A model generated the notes under the pieces. The model had not been told where the DNA came from. It saw nothing but the letters and a program-made list of their open reading frames with translations, and searched no databases. Below are positions 47,301 through 56,715 of a stretch of 64,000 nt of DNA, one piece after another. The stretch's first letter is position 1, and every line of letters begins with the position of its first letter. The stretch comes from Sphingomonas sp. Root241 (GTDB lineage Bacteria; Pseudomonadota; Alphaproteobacteria; Sphingomonadales; Sphingomonadaceae), in NCBI RefSeq assembly GCF_001428865.1, contig NZ_LMIV01000001.1:801776-865775 (forward strand), written 5' to 3'. A program made the position numbers and the translations under genes.

Positions 47301-48656
47301 ATGGCATCCGCAGCCGATCAACTCGCCTCCAGCATCAATCTGTCGAAGTTCAGCAAGGCGACGGAGCTCAAGAAGCGCCTGTGGTTCACGCTCGGCGCGC
47401 TGATCGTCTTCCGCCTGCTCAGCTATGTGCCGATTCCCGGCATCGATCCGACTCAGCTCGGCCTACTGACCAACAATTTGCAGGGCGGCGTCCTCGATTT
47501 CTTCAACAGCTTCACCGGCGGCGCGCTCAACCGCGCATCGGTCGTCGCGCTCGGCGTGATGCCCTACATCACGGCCTCGATCGTCGTGCAGCTCGCGACG
47601 TCGCTGTCGCCGACGCTCGCCGCGATCAAGAAGGAAGGCGAGAGCGGCCGCAAGCGCCTCAACCAATATACCCGCTACGGCACCGTCGGCCTTACCGCGG
47701 TCCAGGGCTATTTCATCGCCAGCGGGCTGCAGGTCGGCGTGCAGGGCGTCTCGCCCGTGATCGAGCCGGGCCCGCTGTTCGTGATCGGCGCGGTCATCTC
47801 GCTGGTCGGCGGCACGCTGTTCCTGATGTGGCTGGGTGAGCAGATCACCAGCCGCGGCGTCGGCAACGGCATTTCGCTGATCATCATGGCGGGCATCGTC
47901 GCGCGCCTGCCGACCACGCTCGTCCAGCTGTTCGAGAGCGGCCGCACCGGCACGATCGATCCGCTGCGTCTCATTTCGATCATGGTCGCGGTGGCCGGAA
48001 TCGTGCTGCTGATCTGCTTCATGGAGCGCGCCCAGCGCCGCATCCTGATCCAGTATCCCAAACGCCAGACCGCGCGCGGCGTGCAGGCCGAGCGCAGCCA
48101 TTTGCCGCTCAAGCTCAACACCGCCGGCGTGATCCCGCCGATCTTCGCCTCGTCGCTGCTGCTGCTGCCGCTGACGATCACCCAGTTCGCCGGCACCGCG
48201 GCTACGGGCGATAGCTGGTGGGGCGATTTCGTGAGCAACCTCAACATCTATCTGCGCCACGGCTCGCCGCTCTACATGGCGCTCTATGGCGCCGGCATCA
48301 TCTTCTTCTCGTTCTTCTACACCGCCGTGGTGTTCAATCCCGAGGAGACCGCGGACAATCTGAAGCGCTATGGCGGGTTCATCCCCGGCATCCGCCCGGG
48401 CAAGAATACCGAGGTTTATTTCGATTATGTGCTGACGCGCATCACCGTGATCGGCGCGGCGTATCTGACCTTCATCTGCCTCGCGCCCGAATTCGCGATG
48501 TCGGCGCTCGGCGCGACGTTCCTGATGGGCGGCACTAGCCTTCTGATCGTGGTCAACGTAACGATGGACACGGTTACGCAGATCCAGTCGCATTTGCTGG
48601 CGCACCAGTATGGCGATCTGATCAAGAAGGCGAAGCTGAAGGGCCGCATGCGCTGA
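47301..48656 (+). CDS. secY: Protein translocase subunit SecY
   Basis: SecY is the channel of the Sec translocase in the inner membrane. The 451-residue protein has ten hydrophobic segments, the early GGALNRASVVALGVMPYITA plug region, ERAQRRILIQYPKRQ, and the C-terminal SecA/ribosome contact loop YGGFIPGIRPGKNT. Confidence 0.97.
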   Translation: MASAADQLASSINLSKFSKATELKKRLWFTLGALIVFRLLSYVPIPGIDPTQLGLLTNNLQGGVLDFFNSFTGGALNRASVVALGVMPYITASIVVQLATSLSPTLAAIKKEGESGRKRLNQYTRYGTVGLTAVQGYFIASGLQVGVQGVSPVIEPGPLFVIGAVISLVGGTLFLMWLGEQITSRGVGNGISLIIMAGIVARLPTTLVQLFESGRTGTIDPLRLISIMVAVAGIVLLICFMERAQRRILIQYPKRQTARGVQAERSHLPLKLNTAGVIPPIFASSLLLLPLTITQFAGTAATGDSWWGDFVSNLNIYLRHGSPLYMALYGAGIIFFSFFYTAVVFNPEETADNLKRYGGFIPGIRPGKNTEVYFDYVLTRITVIGAAYLTFICLAPEFAMSALGATFLMGGTSLLIVVNVTMDTVTQIQSHLLAHQYGDLIKKAKLKGRMR

Positions 48657-48684
48657 ACGCGCAGCTTGGGACGGGGATAACCGA

Positions 48685-49338
48685 GTGAATATCATCCTGT
48701 TGGGCCCTCCGGGTGCAGGCAAGGGCACCCAGGCGAGCCGTCTCGAGGCGGAGCGCGGCATGGTCCAGCTCTCGACGGGCGACATGCTGCGCGCCGCGGT
48801 CAAGGCCGGCACGCCGACCGGCCTCAAGGCCAAGGCCGTGATGGAAGCGGGCGAGCTCGTCTCCGACGAGATCGTCTCGGGCATCATCGGCGAGCGGCTC
48901 GACATGGCCGATACCGAAAAGGGCGCGATCTTCGACGGCTATCCGCGCACCGCGGCGCAGGCCGAAGCGCTCGACGGCCTGCTCGCCGAGCGCGGTCGCA
49001 AGCTCGATTTCGTGATCGAGCTGCAGGTCGACGAGGATGCGCTGGTCGAGCGCATCACCGGCCGCTTCACCTGCGCCCAGTGCGGCGAAGGCTATCACGA
49101 CCGCTTCAAGCTGCCCAAGGTCGAAGGCACCTGTGATGTCTGCGGCAATCACGAGTTCAAGCGCCGCCCCGACGACAATGCCGAGACGGTACGCACCCGC
49201 ATGGCCGAATATCGCGCCAAGACCGCGCCGATCCTGCCCATCTACGAAGCCCGCGGGCTCGTCCGGCGGGTCGATGGCATGGCCGATATGGATCAGGTCG
49301 GCGCCCAGATCGCCGCGATTCTCGACGGCGAGGCCTGA
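48685..49338 (+). CDS. adk: Adenylate kinase, zinc-type lid
   Basis: Adk converts ATP and AMP to two ADP. The GTG at 48685 gives 217 residues, beginning with the P-loop LLGPPGAGKGTQ (about 5-16). The long LID carries four cysteines in the pattern CAQCGEGYHDRF and CDVCG, so a structural zinc is expected. It follows secY by 28 bp, as in many alphaproteobacteria. Confidence 0.97.
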   Translation: MNIILLGPPGAGKGTQASRLEAERGMVQLSTGDMLRAAVKAGTPTGLKAKAVMEAGELVSDEIVSGIIGERLDMADTEKGAIFDGYPRTAAQAEALDGLLAERGRKLDFVIELQVDEDALVERITGRFTCAQCGEGYHDRFKLPKVEGTCDVCGNHEFKRRPDDNAETVRTRMAEYRAKTAPILPIYEARGLVRRVDGMADMDQVGAQIAAILDGEA

Positions 49339-49372
49339 ACGCCCTAGCCTCCCGGCAAACGGGAGGGTTCGG

Positions 49373-49873
49373 ATGCGCCTGTCATTGCTCGCACTGCCGC
49401 TGTTTCTGGCGACCCCGGCTCCGGCCGAAATCGTCCGGGCATCGGACACCAATTTCGCCACACGGCACAAGCTGACGATCGCCGCGCCGCCCGCCAAGGT
49501 CTGGGAGACGCTGATCCAGCCGGCGCGCTGGTGGGATGGCGCCCATACCTATAGCGGAAGTGCCGCCAACCTCACCCTCGACGCCCGTCCCGGTGGCTGC
49601 TGGTGCGAGAAGACCGCGAGCGGCGGCGTTGAGCATATGCGGGTCGTCTATCTCGCTGCGAACGACACGCTGCGCCTGACCGGTGGGCTGGGCCCGCTCC
49701 AGGCGATGCCGGTGATTGCGGTGCTGACGGTCACGCTCAAGCCCTCGGGCGCCGGTACCGAGCTCACTGCGAGCTATGCCGTGGCCGGCCCCGGGCTCGC
49801 CGGCATCGCGGCGCCGGTCGACGGCGTGCTCGGCGGCCAATGGACGCGGCTCAAGGCCGCGGCCGAGCGTTGA
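49373..49873 (+). CDS. Exported SRPBCC/START-like protein
   Basis: The ATG at 49373 starts a 166-residue protein with a signal peptide (LLALPLFLATPAPAE). The mature part follows the SRPBCC pattern: HKLTIAAPPAKVWETLIQPARWW, then strands with GGCWCEK and a long C-terminal helix. Such folds bind hydrophobic ligands. Export is unusual for the family. It starts 34 bp after adk. Confidence 0.82.
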   Translation: MRLSLLALPLFLATPAPAEIVRASDTNFATRHKLTIAAPPAKVWETLIQPARWWDGAHTYSGSAANLTLDARPGGCWCEKTASGGVEHMRVVYLAANDTLRLTGGLGPLQAMPVIAVLTVTLKPSGAGTELTASYAVAGPGLAGIAAPVDGVLGGQWTRLKAAAER

Positions 49874-49880
49874 GGACGGC

Positions 49881-50099
49881 ATGAGCAAGGTTCGCGACAT
49901 CGTCCCCGCGGCACCTGACGAGGCGGCGCAAGGACCGCTGGCCAAGCCCCAACGTGCCGCCGCCCGGTTGCAGATCGGCGAGCGTTCCTCTGCAGTGGCC
50001 GAGGTCGAGGTGACGCCAGCGGGCCTGCTCGCGCTCGGCGGCATGGTCGGCGCGGTCCTGCTTGGCGTCGCGATCGTGGTGCGCGCCGCGAGACGCTAA
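49881..50099 (+). CDS. Small C-tail-anchored membrane protein
   Basis: The ATG at 49881 opens a 72-residue protein with a polar Ala/Pro-rich N-terminal 45 residues and one strong membrane helix (about 47-68) ending in RAARR. It starts 7 bp after the SRPBCC gene and is probably co-transcribed. No family is recognised. Confidence 0.65.
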   Translation: MSKVRDIVPAAPDEAAQGPLAKPQRAAARLQIGERSSAVAEVEVTPAGLLALGGMVGAVLLGVAIVVRAARR

Positions 50100-50212
50100 T
50101 TTCGCGCATGACAAAATCTTCATGCCCGCGTCACTGCGGCGTGAGGTGGCTCCGGTTAGGAAGAGGGCAGGGCCGGCAGCGCGCCGGTTCCTTCTTCCCG
50201 AGGAGGATTTCG

Positions 50213-50383
50213 ATGAAGCTTTCCCGCACCCTGCTCCCGGTCGCAGCGCTCGCGATGATCGCCGCTCCGACGATCGCGAGCGCCGCCACCGTTTCGATCG
50301 GCAAGCATCACAAGGCCGAGAAGGCCGCCAAGCCCACGAAGACCGTGAAGACCAAGACGGTCAAGGCGAAGAACGCCAAGTAA
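50213..50383 (+). CDS. Tiny exported Lys-rich protein
   Basis: An AGGAGG site 8 bp upstream and a clean signal peptide (cut after ASA, about residue 24) support this 56-residue gene. The mature part of about 32 residues is nearly all Lys, Thr, Ala and Val in HHKAEKAAKPTKTVKTKTVK, strongly basic. It could bind anionic envelope polymers. A hairpin follows the gene. Confidence 0.75.
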   Translation: MKLSRTLLPVAALAMIAAPTIASAATVSIGKHHKAEKAAKPTKTVKTKTVKAKNAK

Positions 50384-50418
50384 CGCCAAACCCGGTGCTC
50401 TGCCCTGCATCGGCGTTT

Positions 50419-50455
50419 ACGGCCGGCGGAAGATCCCCCTCTTTCCGCCGGCCGT
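50419..50455 (+). terminator. Hairpin after the Lys-rich protein gene
   Basis: ACGGCCGGCGGAA and TTCCGCCGGCCGT form a perfect 13-bp stem with an 11-base C-rich loop; only TCC follows, so it is terminator-like without a full T-run. It lies before the two-component genes. Confidence 0.55.
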
Positions 50456-50481
50456 TCCGCGTCCTAAGCGAGGGATCGCAG

Positions 50482-51174
50482 ATGACACGCAAGATCCTCA
50501 TCGTCGAAGACGACGCCGCCTCGGCCGGCTATGTGGCCAAGGGGCTGCAGGAGGCCGGCTTCGCAGTCGAGGTCTGCGGCGACGGCCGCGACGGGCTGTT
50601 CCTCGCGTCGGAGGGCATCTTCGATCTGGTGGTCGCCGATCGCATGCTGCCGGGGCTCGACGGGCTCGCGATGCTCAACGCGCTCCGCGCCGCCAACATC
50701 CGCACGCCCGTGCTGATCCTCTCGGCGCTGGGTACGGTCGACGATCGCGTGAAGGGCCTCCACGCCGGCGCCGACGATTATCTCACCAAGCCCTTCGCCT
50801 TCGCCGAGCTGCTCGCCCGTGTCGAGGCTTTGCTCCGCCGCGGAGACGGAGCGGGGGCCGAACCCCAGACCACCCGGCTGACAGTCGGCGATCTCGAGAT
50901 CGACTTGCTCGCCCGCAGCGTCTCCCGGCAGGGGCGCGCCCTTCCGATCGGCGGGCGCGAATTCAACCTGCTCGAATTCCTCGCACGCCATGCGGGCCAA
51001 GTTGTCACCCGCACGATGATGCTCGAGAAGATCTGGAACTATCATTTCGATCCGGGCTCCAACGTCGTCGATGTCCATATCGGCCGCCTGCGCCGCAAGC
51101 TCGAAGAAGGCTTCGACGCGCCGATCCTCCACACCGTGCGCGGCGCGGGCTATCGCCTGTCGCTCGACAGCTGA
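50482..51174 (+). CDS. OmpR-family response regulator
   Basis: The 230-residue protein has a receiver domain with acidic pocket VEDDAAS, phospho-acceptor Asp in LVVADRMLPG (about 54), Lys in LTKPFAFAELLARV, and a winged-helix DNA-binding domain (about 130-228) with REFNLLEFLARHAGQVV and VDVHIGRLRRKLEEGF. It belongs to the QseB/CpxR-like group and is followed, with a 1-base overlap, by its kinase. The stimulus is unknown. Confidence 0.93.
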   Translation: MTRKILIVEDDAASAGYVAKGLQEAGFAVEVCGDGRDGLFLASEGIFDLVVADRMLPGLDGLAMLNALRAANIRTPVLILSALGTVDDRVKGLHAGADDYLTKPFAFAELLARVEALLRRGDGAGAEPQTTRLTVGDLEIDLLARSVSRQGRALPIGGREFNLLEFLARHAGQVVTRTMMLEKIWNYHFDPGSNVVDVHIGRLRRKLEEGFDAPILHTVRGAGYRLSLDS

Positions 51175-52517
51175 TGCGGATCTCGATCACCGCGCGGCTC
51201 GCATTGCTCGCGGTTCTACTGTCCCTGATCACCAGCCTCGCGCTTGCCGGGCTGATCTGGCAGCAGACGCATGACGACGCGATCGAGGCGCTGCGCCGCG
51301 ACACTGCGCAGCAGGCCGACGCCTTCGCCGCGGTGTACCGCTCGGGCGGCGTAGCGGCGTTGACCGAAGCCATCACCGACGCGCAGGCCGACGATGATTC
51401 ACTCGTCGCGCTGGTCGTGGATCGCGGCGGTGTCCGTCGCCTCGGCGTCGGGCCCGATCGGCTCGCCTTCGCGCCCGCCGCCGAGAGCTTCCGCATCGCG
51501 ATGCTCGGCACGAGCGGCGATTGGGCGGGGCAGGAGGCGGGAATCGCGATCCGACCGCTCGGGCGTGACTGGCTGGTCACCGGCCGCATGCTCGACGATT
51601 GGGAGCGCGCCCAGCGCACGATCGAGCGCGCATTGCTGCTCGCGGTTTTGCTCTCGCTCGTGCTCGGTGTCTGCGGCGGGCTCGTCCTCACCCGCTACGT
51701 CACGCGTCGGCTGAATCGAATCGCCGGCGCGGTCGATGCGGTGGCGGCGGGCGATCTCACGCGCCGGGTCGGCACCGAAGGGGGCGGGGGCGACGCCTTC
51801 GACCGGCTGTCGCTCCGCATCGACGGCATGCTTGACCGGATCGACCGGCTGATGGCCGAATTGCGCATCGTCACCGATTCGATCGCGCACGATCTGCGCT
51901 CGCCGATCGCCCGGCTGCGCGCGCGGGCCGAAGCGGCGGCGACGGCCGATCACCCGCAGCAGCGCGAGGTGGCGCTCGCCGGATTGATCGCCGAGACCGA
52001 TCTGGTGATGCGGATGCTCGCCGTGCTGCTCGAGATCAGCCGTTCGGAGGCCGTCACCCGCGACGCGCTCGTCGCGCTCGATCCGGTCGAATTGATCGAG
52101 GAGATCGCCGATCTCTACGCGCCTGTGGTCGAAGAGGCGGGGATGCGCTTCGATGTTGAACTGCCGCCGGGGCCGGTCGCGCCCGTTCCGATGCACCGCG
52201 AGTTGCTTTCGCAAGCGCTTGCCAATCTGATCGACAATGCGCTCCGCCACGGCGCGGCGGGTGGTGCCATCGCGCTGTCGCTCACGACTACGACGGAAGA
52301 GCTCCGCCTCACCGCCGCCGATCGCGGCCCTGGCATCGCCGCGGCGGACCGGGCGCAGGCACTGAGCCGATTCGGTCGACTCGACCGCGCGCGCAGCCTG
52401 CCCGGTGCCGGGCTCGGCCTCGCGCTGGTCGAATCCGTCGCCCGGCTGCACGGCGGCCGACTCGAACTGGGGGACAATGATCCCGGGCTGATCGCCACGA
52501 TCGTGGTGCCTGTCTAA
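51174..52517 (+). CDS. Sensor histidine kinase
   Basis: The 447-residue inner-membrane kinase has two membrane helices (about 8-28 and 150-172) around a periplasmic sensor of about 120 residues, then HAMP (to about 230), the phospho-acceptor in [16 protein letters not shown] box [11 protein letters not shown]1 DRGPGI and G2 GAGLGLALV. The start shares one base with the regulator stop (TGATG). The pair separates adk from rpsM. Confidence 0.93.
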   Translation: MRISITARLALLAVLLSLITSLALAGLIWQQTHDDAIEALRRDTAQQADAFAAVYRSGGVAALTEAITDAQADDDSLVALVVDRGGVRRLGVGPDRLAFAPAAESFRIAMLGTSGDWAGQEAGIAIRPLGRDWLVTGRMLDDWERAQRTIERALLLAVLLSLVLGVCGGLVLTRYVTRRLNRIAGAVDAVAAGDLTRRVGTEGGGGDAFDRLSLRIDGMLDRIDRLMAELRIVTDSIAHDLRSPIARLRARAEAAATADHPQQREVALAGLIAETDLVMRMLAVLLEISRSEAVTRDALVALDPVELIEEIADLYAPVVEEAGMRFDVELPPGPVAPVPMHRELLSQALANLIDNALRHGAAGGAIALSLTTTTEELRLTAADRGPGIAAADRAQALSRFGRLDRARSLPGAGLGLALVESVARLHGGRLELGDNDPGLIATIVVPV

Positions 52518-52618
52518 AGCTCTCCGTTGCAGGGAGGAGAATGGCGTCAGGTCATCCCGCTTGGCGCGCGCGCAACGTTCGTGTATGCATCCGGTTCCGC
52601 GATACCAGCCCGCGGCGC

Positions 52619-52647
52619 TTGACAGCGCCTCTGCGGCTGCATATGTC
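52619..52647 (+). promoter_or_regulatory. Sigma-70 promoter of the rpsM operon
   Basis: TTGACA (52619-52624) and TATGTC (52642-52647) are spaced 17 bp apart, 133 bp upstream of rpsM. The leader then contains a GCTGCCATGCGGCA stem shortly before the ribosome-binding site. Confidence 0.7.
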
Positions 52648-52779
52648 GCGCATCTTCCGAAAACCGGTTGCTCGGCTGCGCTTCTCTGCGCTCGCCTTGC
52701 CACTGCATTTTCGGATCAACGCTACGAGATGGGGTGCGAAGCTGCCATGCGGCATCCCGTGGAGCTGGGAGAAAAAATC

Positions 52780-53148
52780 ATGGCTCGTATTGCGGGTGTC
52801 AACATCCCGACCAACAAGCGCGTTCTGATCGCGCTGCAGTATATCCACGGCATCGGCGCGACCAAGGCCAAGGAAATCACCGAGAAGCTGGGCATCACGC
52901 CCGATCGTCGCGTGCAGGACCTGACCGACCAGGAAGTGCTCCAGATCCGCGAGGCGATCGACGCCGGCTACACCGTCGAGGGTGATCTTCGTCGCCAGGT
53001 GGCGATGAACATCAAGCGCCTGATGGACCTGGCCTGCTATCGCGGCCTCCGCCATCGCAAGGGCCTCCCCGTCCGTGGCCAGCGCACGCACACCAATGCG
53101 CGCACCCGCAAGGGCAAGGCCAAGCCCATCGCCGGCAAGAAGAAGTAA
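52780..53148 (+). CDS. rpsM: 30S ribosomal protein S13
   Basis: The ATG at 52780 (GGGAG upstream) gives the normal 122 residues starting [15 protein letters not shown], with [12 protein letters not shown] and the basic tail [16 protein letters not shown] longer open frame upstream is untranslated leader. S13 bridges to the 50S subunit. Confidence 0.97.
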   Translation: MARIAGVNIPTNKRVLIALQYIHGIGATKAKEITEKLGITPDRRVQDLTDQEVLQIREAIDAGYTVEGDLRRQVAMNIKRLMDLACYRGLRHRKGLPVRGQRTHTNARTRKGKAKPIAGKKK

Positions 53149-53162
53149 GGGAGCGCTGACCA

Positions 53163-53552
53163 ATGGCACGTGAACCGCAGCGCATTCGCCGTCGCGAGCG
53201 CAAGAACATCACCGCCGGCGTCGCCCATGTGAACGCCAGCTTCAACAACACGATGATCACCATCACCGATGCCCAGGGCAACGCCATTTCGTGGTCGTCC
53301 GCCGGCATGATGGGCTTCAAGGGCTCGCGCAAGTCGACCCCGTACGCAGCCCAGGTCGCCGCCGAGGACGCGGGCCGCAAGGCCGCCGAGCACGGCGTTC
53401 GCACCCTCGAGGTGGAAGTGAAGGGTCCGGGTTCGGGCCGCGAGAGCGCGCTTCGTGCGCTCCAGGCGGTCGGGTTCCAGATCACGTCGATCCGCGACGT
53501 GACGTCGATCCCGCACAACGGCGTCCGTCCGTCGAAGCGTCGTCGCGTCTGA
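53163..53552 (+). CDS. rpsK: 30S ribosomal protein S11
   Basis: The 129-residue protein contains [18 protein letters not shown] and the C-terminal [19 protein letters not shown]. It sits on the platform near the Shine-Dalgarno helix. Confidence 0.97.
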   Translation: MAREPQRIRRRERKNITAGVAHVNASFNNTMITITDAQGNAISWSSAGMMGFKGSRKSTPYAAQVAAEDAGRKAAEHGVRTLEVEVKGPGSGRESALRALQAVGFQITSIRDVTSIPHNGVRPSKRRRV

Positions 53553-53654
53553 TTCGCCATCCTGTCCGGTTCACGGGCCCCGAGGGCGGGGTCCGGACCG
53601 GGCAGCAGTTACCCGGCAGGATGGCCCCGTCCTGCCCAAATATGAGGAAAGCCC

Positions 53655-54725
53655 GTGTCGGTGAACCCTAAGAACTGGCAGGAACTCAAGAAGCCCAACG
53701 GCCTCGAAAAGAAGCCCGGCGGCGATCCCAAGCGCAAGTCGACCTTCGTGGCCGAACCGCTCGAGCGCGGCTTCGGCCTCACGCTCGGCAATGCGCTGCG
53801 TCGCGTTCTGCTCTCGTCGCTCCAGGGCGCCGCGGTCACGTCGATCAAGATCGAGAACGTGCTCCACGAATTCTCGAGCCTCGCCGGCGTCCGCGAGGAC
53901 GTGACGGACATCGTGCTCAACGTGAAGCAGATCGCGATCCGCATGCAGGGCGAAGGCCCGAAGCGGCTCCAGCTCTCGGCCACCGGCCCGGCGGAAGTCA
54001 AGGCTGGCGACATCGCGGTCTCGGGCGACATCGAAGTGATGAACCCCGATCTCGTGATCTGCCACCTCGACGACGGCGCGACGCTCAACATGGAGCTCAC
54101 CGCCGACACCGGAAAGGGATACGTCCCCGCCCAGTCGAACCGCCCGGCGGACGCCCCGATCGGCCTGATCCCGGTCGATGCCCTGTACAGCCCGGTCCGC
54201 CAGGTCAGCTACAAGGTCGAGAACACCCGCGTCGGCCAGGAGCTCGATTACGACAAGCTCACGCTGACGATCGAGACCGACGGCACGATCACCCCGGAAG
54301 ACGGCCTCGCCTATGCGGCGCGCATCCTCCAGGACCAGCTCGCGCTCTTCGTCCACTTCGACGATTCGGCGGTCACCCGCTCGGCACCGATCGGCATGGC
54401 CGCTCCGGCCGCATCCGAGGGCGGCGTCGCTTCGGGCGATACCGCGCAGATCAACCGTTACCTTCTCAAGAAGGTCGACGAGCTCGAACTGTCGGTGCGT
54501 TCGGCGAATTGCCTCAAGAACGACAACATCATCTATATCGGCGACCTGGTCCAGAAGACCGAAGCCGAGATGCTGCGCACCCCGAACTTCGGCCGCAAGT
54601 CCTTGAACGAGATCAAGGAAGTGCTGTCGAGCATGGGCCTGCGCCTCGGCATGGAAATCCCGGGCTGGCCGCCTGAGAACATCGAAGAGATGGCCAAGAA
54701 GCTCGAGCAGGAGATCATGGGCTAA
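53655..54725 (+). CDS. rpoA: RNA polymerase alpha subunit
   Basis: The GTG at 53655 follows a GAGGAAA site. The 356-residue protein has the N-terminal assembly domain ([27 protein letters not shown]) and, after a linker, the C-terminal DNA- and activator-binding domain (about 265-340; [25 protein letters not shown]). It is normally followed by rplQ; here a terminator comes 30 bp after the stop. Confidence 0.98.
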   Translation: MSVNPKNWQELKKPNGLEKKPGGDPKRKSTFVAEPLERGFGLTLGNALRRVLLSSLQGAAVTSIKIENVLHEFSSLAGVREDVTDIVLNVKQIAIRMQGEGPKRLQLSATGPAEVKAGDIAVSGDIEVMNPDLVICHLDDGATLNMELTADTGKGYVPAQSNRPADAPIGLIPVDALYSPVRQVSYKVENTRVGQELDYDKLTLTIETDGTITPEDGLAYAARILQDQLALFVHFDDSAVTRSAPIGMAAPAASEGGVASGDTAQINRYLLKKVDELELSVRSANCLKNDNIIYIGDLVQKTEAEMLRTPNFGRKSLNEIKEVLSSMGLRLGMEIPGWPPENIEEMAKKLEQEIMG

Positions 54726-54755
54726 CGCCCACGATCGCTGCGTAAGGTACAAGGA

Positions 54756-54787
54756 AGGGCCGTCCCGAGAGGGGCGGCCTTTTTTTT
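54756..54787 (+). terminator. Rho-independent terminator after rpoA
   Basis: GGCCGTCCC and GGGGCGGCC pair around a GAGA loop and run into eight T residues. It ends the rpsM-rpsK-rpoA transcript without rplQ. Confidence 0.95.
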
Positions 54788-54850
54788 CTGTTCACGGTGG
54801 TGGCGGCTTCGCGCCCAATTACGGCCGCCAAAACGCAAGTTCCGTGATCC

Positions 54851-54873
54851 CAAAAGCGGACGTTCGTTCAGCC
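54851..54873. repeat. Left copy of a 23-bp inverted repeat
   Basis: CAAAAGCGGACGTTCGTTCA plus GCC. The reverse complement matches 56877-56899 at 22 of 23 positions. The pair brackets the S41-like gene and the BlaI remnant. Similarity stops sharply at both ends of the 23 bp. Confidence 0.75.
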
Positions 54874-54921
54874 AAAGGCGGCGCTATACGCTATTGGTGG
54901 TTGGGACCGCTGATTGCGCCC

Positions 54922-56280
54922 CTATAACATCCAGAACGGCTTCCACTCCGTCTTCTGGCTCGGCCGCTCGGAATAGTTAGTGTGCTGCTCGCTAAGGTCG
55001 TCGAGCGGTTGATCGTTGACGTGGGAGAAAGCTGCTTCCATCGCCGCATCCCTGCCCGCCGTCCAATCGGCGAACCGGAGCGGGACCAATATGTCGGGCA
55101 TGGTCCAGATCCGCTTGTCCAAGGGGTCGGAATCGAACCATGGCAGGGTCGACACGTATGCGCTGAACCCGTCGCCCTGAAACGGCCTGGCATCGCCCTC
55201 GTGATTGGGGGCGCCCCCGGAGGGTTCGCCCACGAACAGAGCCCAGGTCTCCCGCTCGATCCTCGATGCCAGGTTCTGGGCGGCCGAGAAGGTGTGAGGT
55301 CCGATCAGCACATAGAGCCCGCCGGGGCGGTTGAAGCGGGACCGTTCGAGATGCTTCCTCAGGCCTTCGCCCATGCGGTTGTCGCCGCCGTCGTTGCGGC
55401 GCAGGTCGAGTACGACCCGTTCGATCGCGGGGGCCTCCATAGCCGCAAGGGCTTCTCGCACGAAGGCCAGGATCGAGTCCTTGCTGGCGAACAGGCGGTC
55501 GAACGCCACGACCAGAACACGACCTTCTGCGTGGACGAAGTTGGACGCGAGCCCCGGCCGCCAAGTCTCGACCGGGAACGGCTTTCGGGGAAGCGGGACT
55601 AGCCCCTCGCGCCCGTCCGCGCGCGGGATCAGCACGGCCTTGACGAGCGAGCCGCCTACCTCAGCCTCGATCGTGACCGGCGCCGAGACGCCGGCGGGCG
55701 GGGCCAATCGCGCGCCGCGCAGGACCGCGGGTCTCAGGATCAAATCCGCGTCATGATGGGCTCGCGTCGGGTTGTTGCCGGGCCACATCGCCGCGAACGA
55801 TCTCAGGACCTTCTCAATGGCGACCCCATCCACACGCTTGATCCGTGCACCAAGCAGAGGCGCGCCTTCTCCCTTGGCCGCGGTGACGTAGAGTCCGTCG
55901 AAGAAGGGGTTGGTGGCAATCGGAAGGGTGAGGTCGAAGCCGGGCGCCTTGATCATTCCCGCTGGTCCCACACGCCCATCCACGTACATTGTCGTGTGGC
56001 CGTCATGGAACCAAGCCAACCGCGCCAGGAGGCCCATGAGATAGGCCTCGGGGGTCATGGCGTCCGCCTCAGCGACGAGGCGATCCCAGCCGGATCGCCA
56101 AGCCGGGTCTGTGGCGGCTATCCAGCCACGCGGGTGGGTCGCCTCGGCGTACCTGCGCAGGCGAGCGGCCTCCAAGCCACGGGGTTTGGAGACGGCTGCC
56201 GTCGCCGTCGCCGGCGCTGCCAAGCCTCCCGACAACAGGATGGAAAACTCGCGTCGCGTAGGGGCATATGATCGATTCAT
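54922..56280 (-). CDS. Tat-exported S41-like serine peptidase
   Basis: The ATG at 56280 begins a twin-arginine signal (PTRREFSILLSGG, about 8-20). The 452-residue protein then has an S41-type body: an N-terminal helical part, a PDZ-like region with GARIKRVDGVAIEKVL (about 145-160), and the protease core with VVLDLRRNDGGDNRMG and the likely nucleophile Ser in GPHTFSAAQNLA. A Lys/His partner cannot be fixed by eye. Export as a folded protein is unusual for S41 enzymes. It lies downstream of the broken BlaI gene on the same strand. Confidence 0.8.
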   Translation of the reverse strand: MNRSYAPTRREFSILLSGGLAAPATATAAVSKPRGLEAARLRRYAEATHPRGWIAATDPAWRSGWDRLVAEADAMTPEAYLMGLLARLAWFHDGHTTMYVDGRVGPAGMIKAPGFDLTLPIATNPFFDGLYVTAAKGEGAPLLGARIKRVDGVAIEKVLRSFAAMWPGNNPTRAHHDADLILRPAVLRGARLAPPAGVSAPVTIEAEVGGSLVKAVLIPRADGREGLVPLPRKPFPVETWRPGLASNFVHAEGRVLVVAFDRLFASKDSILAFVREALAAMEAPAIERVVLDLRRNDGGDNRMGEGLRKHLERSRFNRPGGLYVLIGPHTFSAAQNLASRIERETWALFVGEPSGGAPNHEGDARPFQGDGFSAYVSTLPWFDSDPLDKRIWTMPDILVPLRFADWTAGRDAAMEAAFSHVNDQPLDDLSEQHTNYSERPSQKTEWKPFWML

Positions 56281-56391
56281 GTCCGAATATCCCTTGGTTA
56301 CTTGCTTACACGGACGAACCTTCACCTTAATGCCGCGATGAATCATGCCACGGCCCGCTCGGGCGCGTCGGGCACGACGGGTCGCGCAGGG

Positions 56392-56667
56392 TCAGGCTGT
56401 TGCGGAATTACGGGCGGGAAACCGGAGCGGAGACGCAGGCCTCAGGAATCGGAATCGGCGTTCACGCGCAAGCGGGTCAACTCGTCGGGCGCGGCGACGA
56501 TGATCCCGAGCAGCTTCTGCACGAAGCCGACGGTGACGCCGACCGCCCGCAAGCCCTGATAGTCGTTGATCGGGCAGTGAGTCACAAATCTCAGCAACGG
56601 TGCGCGACTCTTGGTGATAGAGCAGATCGACGATCTGGCGTTCACGGGGCGGCAGTTGTGGAAGCAT
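56392..56667 (-). pseudogene. Truncated BlaI/MecI-family repressor gene
   Basis: The first 33 residues (LPPRERQIVDLLYHQESRTV, then AEICDSLPD) are a clear BlaI/MecI N-terminal winged-helix start with an AGAGG ribosome-binding site. After that the frame turns into Arg-rich nonsense to 56392. In another frame the DNA reads INDYQGLRAVGVTVGFVQKL and on to a stop at 56442, which does not resemble BlaI. A deletion has probably joined the head of blaI to the tail of another gene. The usual BlaR1-type M56 sensor is absent. Confidence 0.7.
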
Positions 56668-56677
56668 GGGGCACCTC

Positions 56678-56715
56678 TTGCACTACATTTGTAGCGCACT
56701 GCAAATGTAGTGCAA
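56678..56715. promoter_or_regulatory. BlaI/MecI-type operator
   Basis: TTGCACTACATTTG (56678-56691) and CAAATGTAGTGCAA (56702-56715) are perfect inverted copies. Inside are two 12-bp dyads, CTACATTTGTAG and CTGCAAATGTAG, whose TACA-N2-TGTA core is the known recognition pattern of this repressor family. The site ends 11 bp before the repressor ATG, so the gene was autoregulated. Confidence 0.85.

Noticed and set aside
47463..48905. A 480-codon open frame antisense to secY
   Set aside because: Extremely Arg/His/Asp-rich, no family, fully overlapping an essential gene on the other strand.
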